DNA of 64,000 nt from Kudoa neothunni (taxonomy: Eukaryota; Cnidaria). Shown piece after piece: positions 25,307 through 41,096 of the stretch; the stretch's first letter is position 1; each line of letters begins with the position of its first letter. Both the position numbers and the translations under genes were made by a program. Location: the NCBI GenBank assembly GCA_964304625.1, contig OZ199839.1, positions 4,588,001-4,652,000 of the forward strand. Reading direction: 5' to 3'. The notes below the pieces were generated by a model. That model made no database searches. It was not told the DNA's origin and worked only from the letters and a program-made list of their open reading frames with translations.

Positions 25307-27728
25307 CAGGGGTCTCCAAACTACGGCTCCGGGCCAAATCCGACCTGCGGACGTTTCCATAATGACGTGTAAAATTTGGTTAATTAGTGTTACTATGCTA
25401 TTAAATGGTACATAACGCGCGTAAAAATTGTCTTGTTAGATTCATTGTTAAGTTCTTTCCGAATAATCGTTATTGTTATTATCAAATTTAATCATAAACA
25501 TTAAAAATTTTGCATTCTCGGTACTTGTATAGTAATATTATCCATTATTCGTATTACAAATATCACGATATTTAAAGATATATTTATATAAAAATCGTGA
25601 TTTTTTCAGGAAACTTCCTAATATTGATTTAAATATGGAATCTTTGATTGGTTAAATAACAGTCTAATGGCACATGTAACAACAAGGGTTTTCAATCATT
25701 CTTGCGGATCTATGTTTGTTTTCACGTTCTGTGTCTCTTTGATTTATCGTTTTGAAATGGCGGATTATGGAAGAAGGAGAAAAATTGACCTTGAATGTCG
25801 AATGTTTAACGATAAGTAGAATACAGAGTGCTTTGTTACTAAATCGGGCAACAAAGCAATATGTGTTATTTGTGACAACACTATCGCAATACTGAAAGAA
25901 TTTAATATTCGCAGACATTACGAGACAAACCATTTGTCGGAGTATTCAAAATACAATGGAATTATTCGTACCGAGAAGTTCAGAACATTAAAAAATAAAT
26001 TGTTGTCGAGACAATTGATCTTCAAAAAAATTGCCCATGAAAATGAAGCGGTCACAAGAGCTAGTTTTCGCGTGGCCTATTGGTTAGCTAAAAAGGGGAA
26101 ACCATTTTCTGATGGTGAAATTTTCAAGGAAGCTCTAAAGGACGTGGGGAACGAGGTATGTCCGTAAAAAGCCATCTAATTTTCTGAGGTAAGTCTTTCG
26201 GGAAACATAATAAGTCGTAGAGTGGAAAATATTGGTGAAAATATTATTTCGCAATTACGAGATAAAATAGAGAAATTTATCTGCTTTTCTATCGCATTGG
26301 ATGAATCCACTGATATTTTAAACACCTCTCAACTTTTATTTTTCATTAATGGGGTAAATATCGATTTGGAAGTTACAAAGGAACTCCTCTCCGCACATAA
26401 CATGCATAGAACTACAAGGGGTCTCGATCTATTTAACGAGATTGAAAAGTCATTCCAAAATTTCAACCTAAACTGGAATAAACTTATGTGCATCACTATT
26501 GATGCGGGTAGAAATATGAGTAGAAAAACAAAAGGCTTAGTTGAACAAATATATAAAGCTGTCGAAAACTCCGGTGGACAAAAACCTTTGGCTCTTCAAT
26601 GTATTATTCATCAACAAGCTCTCTGTGGAAAGAATATGGACCTGTCATCAGTATAAAATCCCGTTGTTTCCATTGTTAATTTTATCCGGTCACATGGACT
26701 CCATCATAGACAATTTAAAGAATTTTTAAAAGATTCAAATACAGAATACTTTGATTTTCCGTATTACACAAAGGTGAGATGGCTTAGCTGTGGAAAGGTT
26801 TTAAGTCGATTCTTTGACTTAAGGGCAGAAATTGGTTTTTTTCTTACTGAACATAATAATCTTCTAAATTTGTTAAAAAATGATGGTTGGCTCTGGAAAT
26901 TGACTTTTTTTGCAGATTTGACAGTACATCTGAACGATTTCAATTTTAAATTGCAAGGCGAAACATTGTTAATAAACGATGTTTATTCAATAGTGAAAGC
27001 GTTTCGACAGAAATAGATTTTATTTAATTCACAGTTAAATAATAACTGTTCCACTCATTTTCACGTTGTAAAAAATACACCTGACAAAGTAATGTATTTT
27101 TTCCAACTGTTTCCTCCCGAGACACTCTTCCCAATTTAATGCAGCAGTTTGATGAGCGTTTCCTCGAATATTTTAATATTCGAAAATCCTGTTGGATGTC
27201 ACATCTACCAATTACCTGCGGAGCTGCAAATGGAAGTCATTGACCTTCAAGCAAATGAAATATACAAACGTAAATATAATGAAAATAATTTATTACAATT
27301 TTCTAAGCTTTTGCCTCGTCGTGATTTTTCGAATCTTTTATCTTTCGCTAGTAAATATATTTCAATATTTGCTACAATTTATTTGTGCGAGAAATCATTT
27401 TCAAAAATAAAATATGTGAAATCTGTATACAGAACACAGTTGTCTGACGGTCACTTAAATTCAATATTGCTGATAGGGACGTCAAAGTTCACACCACAAT
27501 GGGATATTATTATATCAGATCTGAAACAACTTCACTCTTCACACAAAGGAAGATAAACTTATTATTGTTTCCGTTTCACTTATTTATTTTTATTATTTCG
27601 CCTCTAAGAATTTTTTATGCGCACTTTCTAGATTTTCAAGTTTTGTTGGTTTAAATTTTCACTGCGGCCCTCGGATTGATATCAACAATTTAATGTGGCC
27701 CTAGCCTCGAAAAGTTTGCAGACCCCTG
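25307..27728 (+). mobile_element. hAT element (Charlie-like), coding but broken
   Basis: Termini CAGGGGTCTCCAAACTACGG and, at the right, TTTGCAGACCCCTG are inverted repeats. The presumed 8-bp duplications ACCTAATC and ATGTAGTC are eroded. The interior codes for a GTF2IRD2/ZBED-type hAT transposase. Confidence 0.82.
25757..27556 (+). pseudogene. hAT transposase, GTF2IRD2/ZBED-like
   Basis: From the ATG at 25757 the frames give a BED-type zinc finger (AICVICDNTIAILKEFNIRR then HYETNH), the spacer AYWLAKKGKPFSDGEIFKEA, and the first catalytic Asp in FSIALDESTDILNTSQL. TIDAGRNMSRKTKGL follows, then CIIHQQALC and KVRWLSCGKVLSRFF. The C-terminal dimerisation segment reads YLCEKSFSKIKYVKSVYRTQ. About five stops or shifts break it. 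Such transposases gave rise to vertebrate GTF2IRD2, but there is no sign of host use here. Confidence 0.85.
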
Positions 27729-27891
27729 ATGTAGTCTTCAACATTATTTTTATTATTTGTTGAGAACAACAAATTTAATTTATTAGGAAAAGCAACAAAA
27801 CGTAGGATATCAATCGGATTAGTTGTCGCTAATCTATAGCGGCAATCTTCTGAGATTATTGTCGTTATTTTCATACACATGTAATGTTTAA

Positions 27892-29900
27892 CCCTGCCTG
27901 CCCGAAGCGGGGTCACTCAGGGACCCCAAAATAACCATTTTGTTTATAATTTCAAACACGTTTAATTTTCGATTGTAAAATTTCCTGAATTCCTCTATAA
28001 AGATATAAGGCTTCTATTTAAATATTTGTATATATAATTTTGTTTAATTATAATAAATAGTTTTCGCTTTTAAAATGACGTCTTACATATTTTTTAAGAA
28101 ATAATGCCAATCTCATCTCCTATTTTATTTCATAACTACATTAACTTTTCATATTAATTGGAAATATCTTTTTGTATCGATATCATGGGTTGAAATCAAA
28201 TTTAAAGTTACATCGTGATATTTTGGGGGAATTACGAAAGTTAATCCGACATCTGTTTACCAATCTCCCTCGTGTTAATCCATTTCGATCGAGTTTTATT
28301 CTAATTCTGATGAGGTAATTAGTTATGTCAAAAATTTTCTTTTTTTATTTAATTCGATAAAGCACTTATTTTGTAATTATGAGAAACGAAACTGATAAAT
28401 ATGTTGAGGATTCCTCTTTCACTGATCGTTATGACACTTCAGAATATGAAATTTCTGAGTCAGATGATACATCCACTGAGGATTTTCTTGAGGAAATTAA
28501 TAGCGATGTTGAAGAAGAAGACTTTTCTGAGGACTTGGACTATTCTTTTGTAACAGAAAATCACGATTTTGAGTTAGTTTCTCAATCTGGCTTTGAATGG
28601 AGTGTAGAACCTCGCACAAAAACAAAGGATCGTTACCATAACAATATTCCTCCTCCATCTTCTGAATTTTTAAGAGAGTCAGGAAATTTCAACACCATTT
28701 TAGAGACCTTTGAATTATTCATTACGGAGGATATTTTGGATATAGCATGTTTAAATTCATACATACTATGGAGTAAAAAATATCCCGATTGGAAAAAGAA
28801 CAGTAGAAGTAAGCGACAATACTTTTTGCGCGAATTTTCCATTCAGTTAGCAAAGAGGAATGTTCTTCAGCACCAGAGTCATTGTAAAAATTTGCCACAT
28901 TATATAAAATATGGCTTCGACTAATTTGTTGATGAAAGGAATGATTCTTCTCCATCGGAAGTGAATTGGTCGACACAGCCAAGTAGGAAATGATGTGCTT
29001 TGTGTCCTAGGAACGTAGACAAAAAAACAAAGATGGTTTGTTTCCATTGTCGAAAGTTTGTGTGTGCACGGCACAGAAATCAAAGAAATATTACGTTTTG
29101 TTCCAACTGTAATAATTAATTTTATCATCTAATTGTGCATTATTTAAAACTTTGTTTTTATAACTTTTTTGAAGTTTTTAACACCAACTAACAATTTAAG
29201 AACAAAATTAAGTATACTACTGTTGTCGATTCAATGCGGGTTAATTTTTCAATGAAATCTATGTAAATTAAAAAGTTGTATTTCTTAGTTTGAATATTTT
29301 TATCCATTAATTAGAATTCACTTAAAAAAAAATTTTTTGTTTTACACCTAAAAATTTCAATAAATAATTTGTGTATTATTAAAAGTGTGAAATTGTATAA
29401 GTACCACGTAAATGGGAAGTAATATAGGATAAGAAATTTGGTATGGTTTAATCTCGATACAAAATAAATATTCGATTATATATACCAGATAAATTTCAAT
29501 TAAATGCAGATATTTTATGAAAATAAGGCTCAAATATTTCGTGATACATACGTCGGATTATGCCGATGATAAACGAGAAATACGCGCCAGCGGGAGGTGA
29601 TTCACTGATAACGTTTACATTGTTTAATTTAATTTTCTCGTGTATTTTCACCTTTTCGTTTGATCAGTTTTATATATACGACCGACTAATTAAAATCTGA
29701 TCAATTTGAATGGGAAAATACCTCGTTTCTTCTTGTTATGCGTTAGCGTGAAAAAAATCATTTTCATGCATCGAGAGAATTGATTTATTAAATTAAGGTT
29801 TTTGAAAATAAAAAATTGATATAGACCGATTTCTCCTGGGATCCCTGAGTGACCCCCCTTCGGACCGCATGTGATTTTTTTGCACTCCGTGCAGGGAGGG
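27892..29900 (+). mobile_element. piggyBac element Pd, internally deleted
   Basis: The left TTAA is followed by CCCTGCCTGCCCG and GGTCACTCAGGGACCCC. At the right, read inward, TCAA (a changed TTAA) is followed by CCCTCCCTGCACGG and GGTCACTCAGGGA. The shared subterminal motif proves the pair. It contains one short transposase remnant. Confidence 0.8.
28379..29119 (+). pseudogene. piggyBac N-C fusion remnant
   Basis: The first 181 codons are open. Residues 1-60 are strongly acidic (repeated D/E with S), as in the N-terminal tails of these transposases. After about residue 105 the chain reads EDILDIACLNSYILWSKKYP, which is the C-terminal helix that follows the third catalytic Asp in other copies (MDMIDIAALNAYIIW in P2). 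So the entire DDE core was removed without closing the frame. After a stop, the cysteine cluster CFHCRKFVCARH and CSNCNN ends at 29119. A domesticated role is possible but nothing supports it. Confidence 0.78.
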
Positions 29901-30450
29901 TCAAACGAAATATATTTTCTAATATATCACTAAAATTAATATTTATAAAATAAATAATTGAGGTTACGAACATTTATAATTTCATGTAATCAAAATATTG
30001 TGTTTTATTATAAAGTTAAACATAACAGAGAACAAAAATTTTCCTACCCGTATATAGGCTAACGTGTTTTATGAATATTCTAAAAATTTCAACATCAACA
30101 GAAGTCGATTTTTAGAGTTATAATCAAAACGACGTATTTTGGGGTCTCGGAAGACCCCGCCTGGTCCCGTAAGGGTTAATCAAAATAACATACAGAAATG
30201 TTTTTATTTCAAACAATTAATCACACATCAACAAAAAATTAAAGATGGGATCATGCGTTTTTAACACAATTTTGATTTCAAAAACGAGTATTATAACTCT
30301 ACCCATATTTATATTAGAGTTAACTGAAAATTTTACTTTTCTAAAGGTTGATCTGCAGAGGAGAATCACAGTTACCAGAAAATTCGAGCAGAAACAGTTA
30401 ATTAATTAATTATTGGTACATTCAACAATACACGAGATTAACACGATAAT
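29901..30450. other. Intergenic, with a lone piggyBac terminus
   Basis: At 30139-30179, GGGGTCTCGGAAGACCCC then CCCGTAAGGG and TTAA form a piggyBac end of a family different from Pd. No partner was found. The remainder up to the MCM3 stop has no gene. Confidence 0.55.
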
Positions 30451-33503
<3,053 letters not shown>

Positions 33504-33897
33504 TGAATACACGTTTAGCTAGACAAATTTGGCGCGCGCATAAAAAGGACAAGATAACATTAAAATCAATTAAATATCGTCTAAACTGGCATAGGTTTAG
33601 TGTCAATCTCTATTTCGTCGAAAGCAATCGCAAGAAAAACTCCGGAAACGAAAAGTATAGCATGCTTAGTTGTCGTCCTATGGAAAGATTAGCGCATGAA
33701 CGAACTATTTACTGTATTACCAACAAAATTCGTCATTATAAAATGCTGATAAGGCATTCCTAAATGTTGAAAACTTGCTCCTTGGAGTCGTTTCAAGCTG
33801 CTTCGCCTTAGGTGAGACCATGCTACTGGATATGTCACTGCGCGTGCACTTGTTTTGAATGCGCAAAGTTGTTGATTAGCGCATTTTTGAGATTCGA
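33504..33897. promoter_or_regulatory. Shared divergent promoter region, MCM3 / 2H gene
   Basis: Only 394 bp separate the two start codons. No clear TATA box or E2F site (TTTSGCGC) was confirmed, though TTTGGCGCGC at 33528-33537 is a close match to the E2F consensus, as expected upstream of an MCM gene. The plus-strand frame inside is not a gene. Confidence 0.5.
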
Positions 33898-34746
33898 ATG
33901 AGACCCACTTACTTTATTGCAATTCGCATCCAAGATAAAATCTGTCTTGATTCGGCGATAAAATGCCAAAATGAAGTCACTAAATTTTATAAAAATTTAA
34001 AAGCACTAATGATTCAACCGGAAAAATTTCATATTACACTTTCATTAATTGCAAAACCAGAATCGGAAAATAAAGACTTATGGATAATTAAGGTCACCGA
34101 GTGTTTCCAATTGGCAGCACATAATATTTCCCAAGAATTTGATTTGAAATCAAACATTATTAAACTCCAAGGGCTGAACCATTTCAACAACCGAGTCTTG
34201 TTTATTGAGGTATTTTTGCACTTGTTTTTTTTAATTGTATGATATTATCTGTTATAAATTAATACAATTAACAAAAATCAAAATTTGTTGCTTTGGCATA
34301 TCGTTAAAAATATGACTAACGTATGAAACTTTATGATTGATTAAAAAAAAGTTGTTCATTTTTATGATTAATGCAACCTTTATTTGACTGCCTAAGCGTT
34401 TTCATTGAAACTTTATAATAATTGTGAACACATTTAGATGGATGATCATGGAAATGAATTTTTGTGGCGATTAAGTGAAAAATTAAACATTTATTTAAAA
34501 GCTTCCGGTATTATTATAGACGAGAAATTTACATTCAAACCACATATGACTATTGCGAAGGCGACCAAATTTAAAAAAGGGTTTATTAGTGGTGAAATCA
34601 TAAAAATCTATGAAGGAAATTATTTCGGAAGTCAACCCATCACACATTTATCGTTATGCTCAATGTTGGATCCACCAAGAGATGACAAATTTTATCATAC
34701 ACTCTACGAGTATGCGGTGCAGGATGAAGTTTTAAAAGTAAAGTAA
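33898..34746 (+). CDS. AKAP7-like 2H phosphoesterase
   Basis: Two exons, 33898-34209 and 34438-34746, encode 206 residues, the size of a single 2H domain. The two hallmark HxT motifs are HIT at residues 45-47 (KFHITLSL) and HMT at 140-142 (KPHMTIAK), spaced as in the AKAP7 central domain and LigT-like proteins. The end IT.LSLCSMLDPPRDDKFYH aligns with the AKAP7 stretch IDLCSMLKKKQSNGYYH. AKAP7-type domains cleave 2',5'-oligoadenylate or bind AMP; the exact substrate here is unknown. The PKA-binding helix of long AKAP7 isoforms is absent. The 228-nt intron is long for this locus. ASCC1-like is the alternative, but there is no KH domain. Confidence 0.87.
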
Positions 34747-35003
34747 GCGATGAACTGTCCTCGAATCGTCCCATAAAACATTATGTAACAACCAGTTTTG
34801 ATTACAAACAATAGCGCTTTTTATTTTTATATGCTGCTTTTTGTAATATCTTATTCATTTTCATTTTTATCGTTTCTTTTCATTTTGGTGGTTTTCTTAG
34901 GATTTTTAAAGTATTAGATATATTAGTAAAATTATTTTTTTTAATATTTAACCAGTGATAATATTTCATTTTTGAAATATGAGCAGAATTTAAGGGCATA
35001 TAC

Positions 35004-36020
35004 CAAAGGTGGCCAAACCATGGCTTCTGAAAATTTTTTATTAATTCAACCAGCATGTTATTTCGAAAACCCCTTAATGTTCAAACTATTTGATCAAGTG
35101 AAGAAATGAATTCTTTAATCGTAAACAGGTAATATTTTTGTTTAGAAAGCATAGTTACAAACTACCATATAGTTTTAATATTTTATGCAAACTAGAATTA
35201 TTTCCAGTTTAATTAGGGAATACAATTAGGAATAACGTTTATCCATTACCAAAGTGATAGATAACGAAAGAATAAAACACGCATTAAAGTTTTTAAGATG
35301 ATTCATAATTCCAACTCACCAAACGAACTTTGGAAATACGTTCCAGAAACTAAATACTTAAAATTAAAAGGAGTTTTCCTCAGCTTGTTTCTATCTTTGG
35401 AACAACTCATTGTTGTGAGTCTATTTATTCAACGATGAAGTTTATAAAATCGAGGCATCGCGGATCCCTCCCCTCACAAACAAACACCCGACGGTACTAA
35501 TTCGTACAGCGTCAACAACATACGAACATGATTACCGTCAGCTCATTGATAATATGAAAACATAAAAAACTTGTAACATCGGAATTAATTTCTAAAAAAC
35601 ACTTGTCGAATGCATTAAATTCTTGTGTTACTACTTTATTCGTAAATATTTAATTTCATTTTTTGTCACACAACCATATATGATTAAATATGAAAAATAT
35701 TTTATTATTGCGACCTTTTTTATAGAGAAAAATTTTCTTGGATTATTAACTACTAATTTACTTATTTGGGAAAATCATCATAAATCGTACCTGTAAAAAT
35801 TATAAGGAAGTTTTCCAGCGATTAACTGAATAAGAAAATAATTAAAAAACCTTTATTTATAATTCTACACCATTTTTTCTTAATATTTACCAAAAATTCC
35901 TCCAAAATGTAAGTTTAAAATAAAGAAGGAGTACATAAATGATTTTAATGCCTTGTGGTTCTTGAAAATTTTGGCAACCTCAAATTTGGCTCTCGGCCCA
36001 GGCAAGTCTAGCCACCCCTA
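35004..36020. mobile_element. hAT MITE derived from the H2 family
   Basis: Termini CAAAGGTGGCCAAACCATGG and, inverse from the right, TAGGGGTGGCTAGAC. The 8-bp duplication is GCATATAC / GCCTATAC. Its right half matches the 3' part of the coding hAT H2 (62087-62370), for example GATGAAGTTT, GCATCGCGGATCC and CCGTCAGCTCA. It is therefore an internal-deletion product of that autonomous family. Confidence 0.85.
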
Positions 36021-36155
36021 GCCTATACAGTGGCTTTGATCTGTTGAGCAATAGCTATAATGTTAGCTAATTTTTTGAAGGATATTTCCCTTATCTATGC
36101 TAATGTTGATAAAAAGTTCGATTAAATAATATTAACACCTGCCAACACTTTAGAT

Positions 36156-37443
36156 AAGGGGTTCTCAACCATTTTTTCAAATTTGCTCCCTCGGCCTGGT
36201 GAAAAATCCAAATTTACTCACTTAACTTGGGAACCGAATTTATATGTACTTTGAGGGTTGATATTGGTTTAGCTATGACAGAGGTTATTTACATATTAAA
36301 TTTTAATCCTAAGGGGCATTTGCGCTTGTGTAATGATAATTTTTAATCCCATTAACTCTAACTCACAAGACGTCTACAGATTTAATTTTTTTAGAATATT
36401 CCACATTCAATTATTTGTGGCCCCTCCTTCCCTCTAAGGCAGTGTTTCCTAACCTTTTTTCAAATGTATTGATTTTTTAATTTTAACTGCTTATAATTTT
36501 GAATCAAGCTTCATGTCACATTAAAATTAGAAAATGACAAATATATATATATTTCTTTTTCATTAGAGTTAAAATGTATTCGATCAAATTTAATTTAATT
36601 TATAGATGGACTTTAAAAATTAACATTTTTATTTCTTCATTCAGTCCAAAACCGCGTTAGGTGAAACTTGTGGTAATCCAATCCGCATCGGGTAAAGCTT
36701 TTCTGTATTTGGGACTTATAAACCCAAATTAAATAATTAATATTGAAAATTAATTAATACTGTTTTGGATAAGTCAAGAAAAGAGGAGATCACGGTTATA
36801 AATGTGACAACATTGGAATTATAACCACTCCGATTCTATTGAAAAAAACCATGTTTCACGTTTTTATATTTTTAATATAAATTAATCGGTGATTTTAGTA
36901 TTTTTTTATAATATTCACATTCGCCTAAAAATAAAAAAGATCAAAAATCGAAGTAATTATTTCAATGTGCGCCACACTGCCCAATTATCTCACCATTATC
37001 CATGTCACCAACGCCCGGGATTTTCCACGTCCTACAAGAGCCGTTCATTAAACGCTCAAAGATTCCCATGCATCACCAAAAATTTTCCACGCCGCACGTT
37101 GGGAAACACTGACCTAAGAGGTAAGAAATAATTAAAAATTGTTAAAACTAGTGACAACTAAATATTATTTATCATGAAGATTGCAACTTGAAGCATTATT
37201 AAGCTACACCACCAAAAAATAAATTAGCCCAAAAAGAAAGAGAATATTTATAGTTTTATAAATATTTGTTAAATATTTATATCTAAAACATTCGGAACAT
37301 TTATGCCAACTTATTATTGAGCTTAATAATCCTGAATAATTTAATTCTATAGAAATTTTTAAGTACGTCACAAACCTCATTCTGCAAGAATTTCCCCATC
37401 CAATTTTGATGTTACTTAATTTACCCCCGGTTGAGAACCCCTG
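36156..37443. mobile_element. hAT MITE, GGGGTTCTCAACC termini, interrupted
   Basis: Left AAGGGGTTCTCAACC and right GGTTGAGAACCCCTG are inverted repeats. The 8-bp duplication CTTTAGAT / CATTAGAA agrees at six of eight positions. A second hAT MITE is inserted inside. No coding. Confidence 0.78.
36440..37111. mobile_element. hAT MITE nested in another hAT
   Basis: CAGTGTTTCCTAACC and GTTGGGAAACACTG form the ends; the flanks CTCTAAGG and ACCTAAGA are an eroded duplication. It is the same family as the nested hAT H1 at 54257. No transposase. Confidence 0.8.
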
Positions 37444-37517
37444 CATTAGAAGGTTAAAAAAGTACGCAAAATTGGGCGCTCGTAAAGCCGGTCACAGACT
37501 GAACATATAAATTAGAG

Positions 37518-38696
37518 CAGGGGCCGGAAACCTTTTTGAGTGTCGGGCCAAACAAGCATCCCCTAACTTTAATGCGGCCGTATTAAAATTAATTTACAAA
37601 AATGTTGTAACATTCATAATTCAAATATTGAATACTAGCGCAAAAGCCCCGCAGACTAAAGCCTTGAGTAGGCCAAGGTCATTTGAAGTTCAAAGTAAAA
37701 TCAGAGTATTTAGATAAATAGTACAAAGATTACCCAATTAACTGATGATTTATTTAATTCATTGGGCGCATGAACCTTATTTAATATTTTTAAAAACAAA
37801 TAAACACTACTGAGCGTTTGAATTTCCTATTTAGAGCTTCTGGAATATCGATTTTCTCCATGTTGTTTGCAGTAATCTCTAAATCATACCATATGAATTG
37901 GACTAATCTTGTTAAACATCAACAAATGAATTTCATATTAATGCTTGGATACGTAACCTAATATTAACGTCCTTATTTGAATTAATCCAATTACTAAATT
38001 ACCTTTTAATAATTTTAAAGTAAAATAAACACTATGGTACGTTTACAATTAACTTTGTATGACCTATATGTTTGCATTAATCCTGAAATTATACCACTAA
38101 TATCACGCGAAAATGTTTTTAGTCATTTTGCAGGATGCAAACCTTTTATAATCTTTCACATATTTTTCTGTGTTAAAATAAAATTTTATCTTTGCATAAG
38201 TGTGCTCAAATGGAGCGGTATGTCTCTCTATCAAAAATGAAAAATGCGTACACACACGGGTTACCGGTTTGCTTTATATAGTAGATAAATATATAAATTA
38301 GAATTTATAAAAGTCATGTTAACTATAAAAATAAGCTGAATAAAAATTATTATATACTAATAATTTCCATTTGAGGTATACACAACTCTTACTTAACCCG
38401 TGGAAACACATTATTTATTGTATGATGTCAAATATGAGATGTACCCGTATGTATTTTTAAAGATATTTTATATTTTTCTAAAAATAATTTTAACGTTATC
38501 TCGATGGTCATATTTATTCCAGTTTTCTGTCTTAATGAAAATGAATTTTAATCGGTTGGAATGTTTATATGGACTACATATTAACATGCAGAAAACGATC
38601 TAGATAAAAGTGTTAAAACTGTTTACGTATTTTAGACGCTGAAGAAAAATTTTTATGCTAGTCAATGCACGGCGGGTCGTAGGTTGCCGACCCCTG
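37518..38696. mobile_element. hAT MITE carrying a Helitron
   Basis: Ends CAGGGGCCGGAAACC and GGTTGCCGACCCCTG with duplication AATTAGAG / AATTAAAA. More than half of its length is Helitron copy B. It is close to the MITE at 18148 by its termini. Confidence 0.78.
37635..38285 (-). mobile_element. Non-autonomous Helitron, copy B, hairpin arm lost
   Basis: On the minus strand it starts TCTACTATATAAAGC and ends GCGCTAG before T. Compared with copies A and C it misses about 45 bp right at the 3' hairpin: CCCCGC is joined directly to AGACTAAAGCC, so one stem arm is gone. The rest matches copy A over its whole length. Confidence 0.85.
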
Positions 38697-39519
38697 AATT
38701 AAAACTTTGATCGGAAATCAAATCTTGTTTACCTACGTAAAATAGAGCTCCAAAAATTGTTGGTTACAAATTTTAGATTAGTCATCGTAAGAATTGTAAG
38801 GTAGGGATTTCAGATTTAGGAAAAGATTGCTGGAGAGGCTTCATATATTGAACCTTTATGAATTCAAAAATTATAAAAAAAATTTCTGGCTGGAAGCTGG
38901 AAAGCTTACAAACTTATATTTATGTATTATTCCATAATACGTTTAGGAAGAATATCCATAAAAGACTCTTCATTTAGTAATATAGCGAAGTTTTTAATTG
39001 ATGGATTTAATAAATTTTCAATTTTCTTGATCCTTCGGGAAGCCTCAAAATTTATTATACACTTTGTGTTTTTTGAGGTATATTAGACCTCACATTTTTA
39101 TTCTATAATATAATTAAAGGTAGAAATATTTTAAAACTCATAATTTTTTGTTCTAAAGTCATCATGTAAAGACAATGTGAGCGAGAGATTAATGCGTCGC
39201 GGTAGGATTAACTCCCTATAAAAAGTTATTCGCTCCTATCTCTGCATGATAATAATTAATTTTTGCATGAATTTGATCGTTTAATTAATGTTGTATCATT
39301 TATAAGCGTTCTGAATTGTTTAATATAAAATATATCGAATTTTCATAAAGCATTGTTAATCACGTACATATATATATATTAATACAACTTTTTGTTGGAA
39401 AAGTATTATATTATTATTTATAAAAACAAAAAAGCCATCCTAAATTATTGAAGTTGATATAATTGATACATGATTCAAACGAATTAGAAGGACTTTACCG
39501 AAATTAACTTTATTAGGTA
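38697..39519. other. No gene; one hairpin like a piggyBac end
   Basis: No supported coding. TGAGGTATATTAGACCTCA at about 39073-39091 is a palindrome of the kind found near piggyBac ends in this window, and may belong with the piggyBac pieces at 41.1-41.7 kb. Confidence 0.4.
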
Positions 39520-40706
39520 CAGTATTTCAAGACCTAAATGCAACGGTGTCGGATCATAATTTATCACAGTTTACCGTCACAAAAAGAAAATATGTTTCTT
39601 TAGACGACATAGAGGAAGAAATTATCATTAGGTTATCTAAAGTATATAGCGTTAGTTAAACTATACTTGAGAGATGTTAAGGAAAATTATACCTATGGCC
39701 AAATTGCTACAACAATTGGCATTCATAAATCAACAATTTCACGGTTCCTAAAAAAAGAGGTGGGGACAGGAGGTCAAAATTGACAAACGCCCATAAATCA
39801 TACAGCCAAAGCTTAGTGAATGAAGATTGCGCAATTACATTAGACTCAATCGCCAAGAAACTACAACGAAAACATAATATCAGTGTTTCTAGACAGATTA
39901 TTGCTAATTGTTTAAACCAGTTCCACTACACTCTCAAAAGAATTTCAATTGTATCGATTGCGAGCAATTCTCAGGATTGCATATCAAAACGCAAAAAGTG
40001 TTTTTATTAATTAACAATAAATGTTATATTTATTAGTTATATTTTAGAATATCTGCGATGTAAACCACTCCATTTTCCTGTAATTTACATTGATGAGTCT
40101 GACTTCTCACTTTCTATTAGACGAACATTTGCAAGGTCACTTTCATGTTCGCTCTTGAACCTGAAAGTAAAAAGTATTCGACCCAAAAACATCACATTGA
40201 TAGCCGCTATTGGCTCTGAAAAAGTTTGGACATTTCAGCCGGAAAGTGGCGCCGTGAATCAGAAAGTTTTTCTATAGTTTCATAGGAAAACTTCTTGATG
40301 ATTTAGCGAACGATGAAATTCAAAGACCGTTGTTAGTTAATTATGGACAATGTAAGGTTTCATAAAACCGATCTTATTCGACAAAAAATTGATTTATGTG
40401 GACACAAACTTTTGTTTCTGCCTCCGTATTCACCATTCCTCAACCCTATAGAGGAATTCTTTCACCAAGCAAAATCAATTGTCCGAAGAAAAGCGCCCAC
40501 AAATACAGATGAATTAATGGAAGCTATCTTGGATAGTCCTGATGAAATAGCACCTTCCCAACCTCAAAATTATTCTAATCACACAGAGTCGTATTTTCCA
40601 AGGTGTTTAAGTACGGAAGAAATAGAAAACTAATACTTACATGCGTTTAATTAATTAATCAATCCATTTTGACATATCACTGTTGCTTTTAGGTCTTGAA
40701 ATACTG
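39520..40706 (+). mobile_element. Tc1/mariner element M3
   Basis: Inverted ends CAGTATTTCAAGACCTAAAT and CAGTATTTCAAGACCTAAAA lie between TA dinucleotides. It shares the first nine terminal bases with M2, so the two families are related. Confidence 0.88.
39640..40633 (+). pseudogene. Tc1-like transposase, heavily broken
   Basis: Pieces seen: the first HTH (YGQIATTIGIHKSTISRFL), the second HTH (VSRQIIANCLNQFHYTLKRI), the first Asp in IYIDESDFS, the second in IMDNVRFHKTD, and LFLPPYSPFLNPIEEFFHQ. At least four frame changes occur. Confidence 0.82.
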
Positions 40707-41096
40707 TATAAATCTTAAATTTGTTGAAGTGAATAACAGAAAACTATCATTGTAACACATTAAATGTTATTTTCTGTTGAAAAATCAACGCGGAAAAACG
40801 GAGAGTGCTTTTTACAACAAGACCTTAAACAAAGAACGAACTAATTCTTTGTTGTTCGACCATTGGTTCTTGAACAAAATACGCATCTTCTTCGGTATTT
40901 TGGCAAAGAAATGAAATATTTGTTGGCAAAAGCTTTATTGTAATCTGTTAATCTTTTTCTAGTATAAACAGCTTGACAAATTCGTTGACAAGTTTATCCA
41001 AAAACTGTTCTTTCCAGATTTCCTATCATTGAGGACGGACTTGTAAAGATAAAGCGAATTTATCAGGTCAATGTCTAAAATACAAAAAATGGTTAG
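40707..41096. other. No gene; likely piggyBac debris
   Basis: Nothing reads as a gene. Its position between mariner M3 and a piggyBac fragment suggests non-coding piggyBac sequence, without direct proof. Confidence 0.35.

Noticed and set aside
26541-27410. Additional frames in the hAT at 25307
   Set aside because: They overlap the transposase-coding frames and lack family motifs.
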